Assembly: GCA_027422505.1 (NCBI GenBank)
Contig: JAPQWV010000653.1
Coordinates: 124,001 to 188,000, forward strand
DNA from: Craterostigma plantagineum
Lineage: Eukaryota > Streptophyta > Magnoliopsida > Lamiales > Linderniaceae
Direction of reading: 5' to 3'
DNA length: 64,000 nt
Each line of letters starts with the position of its first letter. The first letter of the stretch is position 1. The notes below the pieces were generated by a model. The model was not told the DNA's origin. It saw only the letters and a list, made by a program, of their open reading frames with translations, and searched no databases. Of this stretch, positions 57,917 to 64,000 are shown piece after piece. Position numbers and translations under genes: made by a program.

Positions 57917-59498
57917 TGATAAACGTATTTCACTACGTTTATCGTAATATTTAATTGGGTTAAAATAGAGCTCTAGCCATCATTTTATACATTTATTCAC
58001 CATATTTACACTTCTTTCGATATTGAAGGACCTTAGGACGGGTCTCGGGCAGAAAGGAGCGAAAATGAGGCAAAACGGAGCGAGTATGAAGAAATCAGTC
58101 ATGTGTCACGGCCGTGACACTCCTTGCACCAGGCCGTGACAATGGACAGAACCGAAGCCAAAGGACACTGGTCTCCACCACGGCCGTGACACACATTGCA
58201 CCATGCCGTGACAAGAGGCAGAAAAGGAAGCCAAGCGATGCAGAGCACAGTCACGGCCGTGAAGCCCGCCTGAAAAGTAGCAACGGACTACAAAATTCAT
58301 ATATCTAAATCTAGAGCTCGGGTTGAGAATCCCTTCGTTCAGAATAAAAAAATGGCAAGTCTTCTGTCTATGGTTAAAATATCAGATCGGACATCATTTA
58401 CCACTCCATCTAAGAGAAATACGAAACTGCCGCAAAGCTGTTGAGAGTATCACGGCCGTGACACTACCGCACCAGGCCGCGACGTGCGACAGTGAGCTAA
58501 TTTTGTGCCCTGAGAGTGTCAATGCCGTGATGTATCATGACCCAGGCCGTGATAGTGTCGAATTCAACTAAGGCCCAATTTCGATCTACAAAAGGGGGAA
58601 CCGACCAGATATCGACCCTAAATCATCTAGAGATGAAAAGGAGCCGTCAAGAACACGGAATTACGTCCCGGAGCACAAGAGACGGATCAACGCCGAATTC
58701 ACGCTGAATTGAACGAAGAACAAAGACTCTTCCACGAGATCATCCCAGATCAATCAGAAGGGAAGAGTATGAGTCCTCTGCCCTTGTTCTCCATCTCTTT
58801 CGTTGCTTTTCCGTTGAATATGAGTAGCTAAATTCCCTCCGTGTTTGGGAGTAGATGAACACTAGGCTGATTCGCGATGAAGAAATATATTTATCGTGAC
58901 TCCTGTATCCTGAAAATTAATCTATCTATGAAAGTATTTCTTCGCTTTAATATGTCTATGTGTTAAAGTGAATATGCGGAAAATCATTTAGGGCGACAGC
59001 TAAACAATGATTAGGCCGTTCATAGATGATAGGACTCGAGTATAGGGCGACATCAAATACTCGATCCTCACTGTTAGTAATTATTGAATTTTAGATCCCC
59101 GCGAGCGTTTCTTGCGATCTAGTCAGAATCACGTAGGAGCAATAATTCACGTATTAGCCGATAGTGCCTAGCGGAATTCGAATCCCGAGCACATCTCTAT
59201 TATCTGAAAGTTCTCATATCAGTTTAGGCGTGTTCTTTGAATCTCTAGTCGACTTAGGAGCGATCTGTTAGGTTAATTCATAAAACAATCTGCGTATTTT
59301 ATTTAGGCTAGATATCGAGTCGATAGGTCACTACTTGTACTCAGTTTATTCCTTGTGTTCGATACTCGTGTACTCACTTTACTGCACTACAAACGATAGG
59401 TCCACAGCCTATCGCACGTTGGTGAAGTAATTAGGTATTCGTTTTATATTATCACTTGTCGCACTTGCAAATCATATTAGCACACCACGTGTCGATCA
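57917..59498 (+). mobile_element. Solo Athila-family LTR in chromovirus G LTR
   Basis: 1582 bp from TGATAAACG to GTCGATCA. Flanking pentamers are accgt (57912-57916) and accgc (59499-59503); the uninterrupted LTR elsewhere has accgc, so the left copy has one mutation. It has the terminal inverted repeat, paired-site array and GATAGG hairpin of the family, in plus orientation. Confidence 0.93.
58106..58553. repeat. 72 bp periodic paired-site array in the solo Athila LTR
   Basis: Centres are at 58111, 58133, 58183, 58205, 58256, 58455, 58476, 58524 and 58546. Pairs are 21-22 bp apart and gaps between pairs 48-51 bp. The stretch 58270-58440 has lost the sites. In plus orientation the full palindrome comes first and the half site second. 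Confidence 0.9.
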
Positions 59499-60238
59499 AC
59501 CGCCACCAGCCGCTTCAGTCTTGACGCGCGTCGGCGTCAGATTCAGTACCTACAACACGTAAACACTGAGCGATTTGCCCAGTAGGTGAATAAAAATGCA
59601 TGTATTCACGTCAACGCTCATTCTCGGTCCCAATATCTCACATGCAGTATCCAGTCTTTCTTTTCCCACAATCCTATCTCAAATCACACAACACAGGGCC
59701 CTAGGTCAGACTCGATACCTCGCGCGTCTATAACATGACGGAAGCTTAAACTAGCAGCGTTTTGACGTTCACGCGACTGCCCTGCTAGGTCGCTCTTCCG
59801 TAAGCGGTAGCCTACGTCGACAGCATTTTGACGTTCACACAACTGCCCTGTCAGGTCGCTGCCTCCGCTACAAATAAAATCACGATGGTTTTGCACCTCG
59901 GGACGTTCACGCCTGAGTAGACATATCGATCACGCTTGTCTGCCATCAGGTGTCATATGAGTACCAACCTCGGCTCCTCAACGAGTCATAAAATCACAAT
60001 AATCTCGAACAACCCCGCTCAGCAGTACGCCAAAATATTACAGTCTCCACACGGCATAAGTATCTCACACCTGTGATATGATATGCATATGCTATGCATA
60101 TAAATGTGATAACTCATGAAAAGTGATGTCACATGGAACATACGTAAATCACGTAAATCATCTAAAAGCACATAAATATCACATAGGTGTTTACGCATTG
60201 TAGATGAATAATTCATCAACCTATCCTCCTGATAAAAT

Positions 60239-60686
60239 CAGTCGATATGCAATTATTATTTGACATAGGTGTTTACATGTTCGGTAAATTTGTTTATCGC
60301 TTCATTATTATTTGACCCGTTTCAACCCAAAAAGACCCTCAGATTTATGCTTGCCACTTTAAGTAGTAGATATGCAATTAGATTGCAAGCTTATGGTAGG
60401 GGTTGGACTAGTGCACGATTTGAGCGATTCACTATATACTAGCCTATACACTGGGTGACTTGAGCGAATCCATGTGAGGTGCGATTTTTGATTTAGCAGT
60501 GCTAAGGAAGCTCAGGTCGATAGGTGCCGATCATTAGTGCATTATTCATGATTGTTTGCTTGATTCCAGTTTGTGCTTTCTAGCTATGATGATAAGTTGC
60601 GAACAATTGTGTCGTTATCCTGATTTGGGCCTTCTCTGACTTCTAATTTACTTGAGGACAAGCAAATGCTTAAGTGTGGGAAGGTT
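60239..60686 (+). other. Athila 3' untranslated region and polypurine tract
   Basis: The end, CTTGAGGACAAGCAAATGCT followed by TAAGTGTGGGAAGGTT just before the LTR, is the characteristic 3' UTR and purine tract of Athila/Tat elements. It has no open frame. It belongs to an Athila copy whose coding part is missing on the left. Confidence 0.78.
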
Positions 60687-61361
60687 TGATAAACGTATTT
60701 CACTACGTTTATCGTAATATATTAGTTAGGTTAATTTAGAGCTCTCGCCATCATTTTATACATTTATTCGTCATATTTACACTTCTTTCGATATTGAAGG
60801 ACCTTAGGACGGCTCTCGGGCGAAAAGGAGCGAAAATGAGGCAAAACGGAGCAAGTGTGAAGAAATCAGTCATGTGTCACGGCCGTGACACTCGATCCTC
60901 ACTGTTAGTAATTACTGGATTTTAGATCCCCACGAGCGTTTAGGAGATAGCAAACTCATGAGCGGGTAGGAAATTACTACGATCTAGTCAGAGTCACATA
61001 GGAGCAATAATTCACTAGCCGATAGTACCTAGCGGGATTCAAATCCCGAGCACATCTCTATTATCTAAAAGTTCTCACATCAGTTTAGGCGTGTTCTTTG
61101 AATATCTAGTTGAGTTAGGAGCGATCTGTTAGGTTAATTCGTAAAACAATCGGCGTATTTTATTTAGGCTAGATATCGAGTCGATAGGTCACTACTAATA
61201 CTCAGTTTATTCCTTGTGTTCGATACTCGTTTACTCACTTTACTACACTACAAATGATAGGTCCACTGCCTATCACACGTTGGTGATAGTAATTAGGTAT
61301 TCGTTTTATATTATCACTTGTCGCACTTGCAAAATCATATTAGCACACCACGTGTGGATCA
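60687..61361 (+). repeat. Athila LTR with internal deletion
   Basis: 675 bp from TGATAAACG to GTGGATCA; the solo LTR to its left is 1582 bp. The first palindrome site (60877-60888) runs straight into ACTCGATCCTCACTG, so about 0.9 kb with all other array sites is gone. A polypurine tract lies at its left and a primer site at its right, so it can be read as 3' LTR of one copy and 5' LTR of Athila-2. The hairpin is at 61255-61275. Confidence 0.9.
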
Positions 61362-61367
61362 AGTTTT

Positions 61368-61385
61368 TGGCGCCGTTGCCGGGGA
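61368..61385 (+). other. Primer-binding site, tRNA-Asp type (Athila-2)
   Basis: TGGCGCCGTTGCCGGGGA lies six bases inside the LTR end, a full match to the usual plant tRNA-Asp primer site. Confidence 0.95.
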
Positions 61386-61543
61386 ATAGATTGATATTAG
61401 GAACACCGTATTTCGGTAATTTAGTCATTTTTATTTGAAGTTTTCCTTTTTTCTACTATTTGCGTTATTTGTCTTTTAGTCATTGTTATTTTCGTTATTT
61501 CTTTTACGGGTCAATTTTCTTTTAGTCCAGATACAGAAGTAGC

Positions 61544-63363
61544 ATGGCGGACCACAGAGTGCCCGTCCACGAGGAGGAGCCATCACTACAAGATCTCCTC
61601 AAGAATGCCGCGCTAGGCGGTACTGAGTCGACGATTGTCATCCCACTGATCGAGAACTACAACTTCGAGCTGAAGCACTCTTGGGTTCAAATGATTTTCC
61701 AGACGGCCCAGTTTGAGGGCAATCCCGACGATGATCACTATTCCCATCTGAAGGCTTTCTTAACCGTCACCGACACTATCAAGATCAACGGGGTCTCGGG
61801 CGATGTGATCAAGCTGATGCTATTCCCATTCTTGCTCAAGTTCAGGGCGAAGGATTGGTTGGATATGTTGCTGCCCAGATCGATCACCACTTGGGAGGAT
61901 ATGCGAGCCGCCTTCATCAATCATTATTTTCCACAATCTAAGGTGCTAAGGTTGAAGACGGAGATCCTCTTTTCCACCAGAAGGACTCAGAAAATCTCTA
62001 CGGGGTGTGGGAGCAATACAAGGCGATACTGAAGAGGTGCCCACAACACGGGATGTCAAAGGCAGCCCAGATCAACCGATTCCACGAGGGGCTCAATGAC
62101 CAGACTGTCCATATGTTAGACGGAGCTGTAGGAGGAGGACACATGAAGCTCAATGCGACTGACACTTGGAATCTGATTGAGGACTACTCGAGGAACAGCT
62201 TCATGAGGGGCAATACGAGGATGAAGACACCATGCGTATTTGGAGCGAGCGAGGAGATGACCACGAATGCCAAATTTGAGGCACTCCAGCAACAAATCAC
62301 TACGATAAACTCTCAGTTGCAAACAGTCATTGGCGCACTACTCCCGAAATCCGTGCAGACACAGCCCGTGAATGCCGTGACGACCATCGCACCGGTGCAT
62401 ACGCCTTACGTACCACTGTGCGGGATCTGTGGTGCAGCCCACAAAACATCTGAATGCCAACTCGGGCAGTCACTGGAGCATGTAGATTACATGGGGAATT
62501 ACCAAGGTGGCCAGCGAAGCTTCCAACCTCGAGCGCATCCGAACTTGGCATATGGGAATCAGAACCACCAGGGGCAAGGACCACCAAGATTTCAGCCAAG
62601 ACCATCTGGTTTCCAAAATGGGGCGCCACGCCAGTATCAGAACGCACCCCAGGAGGATCCGATGACATGAGGGAGATGAAGGATATCATGAAGGCGCTCC
62701 TCACGAACTTCAGCAGCACCACCGCAGCCCACGAGAGTCGAATGACGAAGATGGAGGAGTAGGAGGCAAACGACATACGTGCCCAGAACACAGATGCCTC
62801 GATAAGAAGTTGGAGCAACAGGTGGGGCAATTAGCAAAGCAACTGGCGAGGCGAAATCAAGAATCACTCCCGAGCTACACCGAGACAAACCCTAAAGAGT
62901 ACTGCAATGCAGCAACCCTGAGGAGCGGGAGAGGATTGCAAGATGCTCCCGCCAAGCAGAATTTAAAGGAAAAGTCGATTTCGAGGGCCACAACGAGCCA
63001 GAAGTGGAGGAAAGCAAGGGTGACGGAGTCGAGAAGGCCAAGGATGACGAGGGAAAGATGCGACCATTCGTGAAGCCATATCAACCAAAGATCCCGTACC
63101 CAACTCGGTTGAGGGGAGCCGCACCTGAAAAAAAGAAGGTTCAACCTAAAAAGGAGGAGACTGCACTCGAAATAGAAAAAGCAAGGGAGAACGAGCGGCT
63201 ACCAGCGATGCCGCACCAGCTGAAGATTCCCTATCCAGCACGGTCGAAGAAGGACAAAGACGAGGCGCTAATCGGCAGATTCATGGGTATGTGCAAAGGA
63301 TACATATTAACTTACCGTTTGTTGAAGCTATTGCGCAGATGCCTAGATTCGTTAAGTTCCTGA
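61544..63363 (+). pseudogene. Athila-2 gag
   Basis: Starts MADHRVPVHEEEPSLQDLL at 61544, 158 bases after the primer site. The capsid domain has NFELKHSWVQMIFQTAQFEG, HLKAFLTVTDTIKINGVSGD and FRAKDWLDMLLPRSITTWED. A frame change near 62000 moves to the next frame, with INRFHEGLNDQTVHMLDGAV and a short zinc-knuckle-like CGICGAAHKTSEC. After a stop and frame changes near 62660-62760 come LEQQVGQLAKQLARR-type and CNAATLRSGRGLQ-type wording and a basic linker with KMRPFVKPYQPKIPYP. A further break near 63300 precedes protease. The order is that of Athila gag. It would assemble the particle; at least three frame changes disable it. Confidence 0.9.
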
Positions 63364-63449
63364 AGGACTTGCTGACGAATCGATGGAAGCTCGAACACGT
63401 CTCCACGGTATACCTACGAGGAGAGTGCTATGCGATACTCCAGAGCAAG

Positions 63450-64000
63450 ATACCGAAAAAACTCAAGGATCCAGGGAGTTTTACTATTCCTTGTCTGATA
63501 GGTGATTTAATTGTTGAGCATGCTTTAGCTGATCTAGGCACTAGTATAAATTTAATGTCGTACTCCATGTTTAAGCACTTACGATTAGGTGAAATAGGAC
63601 CCACTAGGATGAGTATACAATTGGCCGATAGATCGTTAAAATACCCCCTAGGTGTCATTGAGGATGTTCTAGTTAAGGTCGATAAGTTCGTTATCCCTGC
63701 AGATTTTGTGATCCTGGAGATGGACGAGGATAAAAATATTCCATTAATTCTAGGTAGACCATTCTTAGCTACAGGCGAGACTCTGATAGATGTTAGGAAC
63801 GGATCATTGACTTTGAATGTAGATGGCGAGAAAGTTACGTTTAATATGACTGACTCGATGAAAAAGAGTAGTGAGTACGATAACAGATGCTACTACTTGG
63901 ATGTTCGTGAGCACGATTTCTCATCTTCTGTGCAAGATTTATCACGGGTGTTGAGCAAGGAGAAAGACGACAAGCCCATTATAGCCGTCGGGGAGAACAG
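63450..64000 (+). CDS. Athila-2 aspartic protease and start of pol, cut by window end
   Basis: The frame is open from about 63450 to the last base, roughly 183 codons. It has KKLKDPGSFTIPCLIGDLIV, the active site ALADLGTSINLMSYSMFKHL with Asp kept, MSIQLADRSLKYPLGVIEDV, FVIPADFVILEMDEDKNIPL and LGRPFLATGETLIDVRNGSL, then the linker VDGEKVTFNMTDSMKKS towards RT. It is the counterpart of 4525-4857 plus the beginning of 4506-3976 in Athila-1, but without their Asp loss and deletion. Protease would process the polyprotein. Upstream gag is broken, so the whole element is probably inactive even if this domain is not. The start is not an ATG; it belongs to a gag-pol frame. Confidence 0.88.
   Translation, partial: MPKKLKDPGSFTIPCLIGDLIVEHALADLGTSINLMSYSMFKHLRLGEIGPTRMSIQLADRSLKYPLGVIEDVLVKVDKFVIPADFVILEMDEDKNIPLILGRPFLATGETLIDVRNGSLTLNVDGEKVTFNMTDSMKKSSEYDNRCYYLDVREHDFSSSVQDLSRVLSKEKDDKPIIAVGEN

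Larger units (their letters stand above)
57677..60238 (-). repeat. 5' LTR of chromovirus G, partial, interrupted by an Athila solo LTR
   Basis: Starts TATAGCGACCC (decayed TGTGGCGACCC) beside the primer site and matches family A LTR blocks. It is split by 57917-59498 and resumes with CCGCCACCAGCCGC at 59501. It ends near 60238, soon after the conserved block by the ATTGTAGATG sequence, so the U3 part, where the motif array would lie, is missing. A GTTTTGACGTTCACGCGACTGCCCTG-like segment occurs twice (about 59758 and 59825). No gene. Confidence 0.85.
60687..64000 (+). mobile_element. Athila-like Ty3/gypsy element, partial (Athila-2)
   Basis: LTR, tRNA-Asp primer site, gag and protease in order; the rest lies beyond the right edge. 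Same family as Athila-1 but opposite orientation and better preserved, with its protease frame open to the window end. Confidence 0.9.

Overview
This 64 kb window looks like repeat-dense heterochromatin from a flowering plant. I recognise no ordinary host gene. Almost every base belongs to plant-type LTR retrotransposons nested in one another. Plant origin follows from Athila-type Ty3/gypsy elements with a tRNA-Asp primer site, chromoviruses with tRNA-iMet sites, a Cassandra miniature retrotransposon with 5S-like sequence in its LTRs, a Stowaway MITE, a plant L1-type LINE and a Helitron-like element. I cannot name the species.

Layout. 1-8494: minus-strand Athila element (Athila-1) running off the left edge, its reverse transcriptase split by a solo Athila LTR (2239-3891, TSD gctat). 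8495-11201: left-truncated plus-strand chromovirus D (LTR, primer site, gag remnant). 11202-55590: minus-strand chromovirus E, split into pieces. Its 3' LTR (11202-17018) holds a LINE (13293-16312) and its RNase H holds Cassandra (18818-19817). Its protease is split by an 11.3 kb stack: solo LTR 21136-32437, containing an LTR at about 21965-31222, which contains solo LTR 22476-25410 (with a Stowaway MITE) and a Helitron-like element (27478-30317). 32697-53306: plus-strand chromovirus F inserted in E. Its 5' LTR carries a complete Ty1/copia element (33608-44091, TSD cgcga, LTRs identical as read) and its protease is split by solo LTR 47056-49600 (TSD gactg). 53304-60238: deletion scars joining F's 3' LTR, E's 5' LTR, an unassigned piece, a copia RT fragment, and the gag and 5' LTR of chromovirus G; G's LTR holds another solo Athila LTR (57917-59498). 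60239-64000: Athila 3' UTR, an internally deleted Athila LTR, then Athila-2 gag and protease running off the right edge.

Coding state. Nearly all retroelement frames carry stops or frameshifts, so this is a graveyard. The copia copy is the structurally youngest element, yet its coding region is broken in several places.

Most unusual signal. Each LTR family carries its own array of short CpG-containing inverted repeats with ordered spacing. Athila LTRs show paired TCACGGCCGTGA-type sites 21-22 bp apart, the pairs recurring about every 72 bp. The chromovirus F LTR shows TTCGCGAA-type sites every 17-18 bp. Related chromovirus LTRs share flanking blocks but have different array motifs (TGTCGAGA, TTTCGAAA, AATCGGGCGATT). 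I do not recognise this as a described system.
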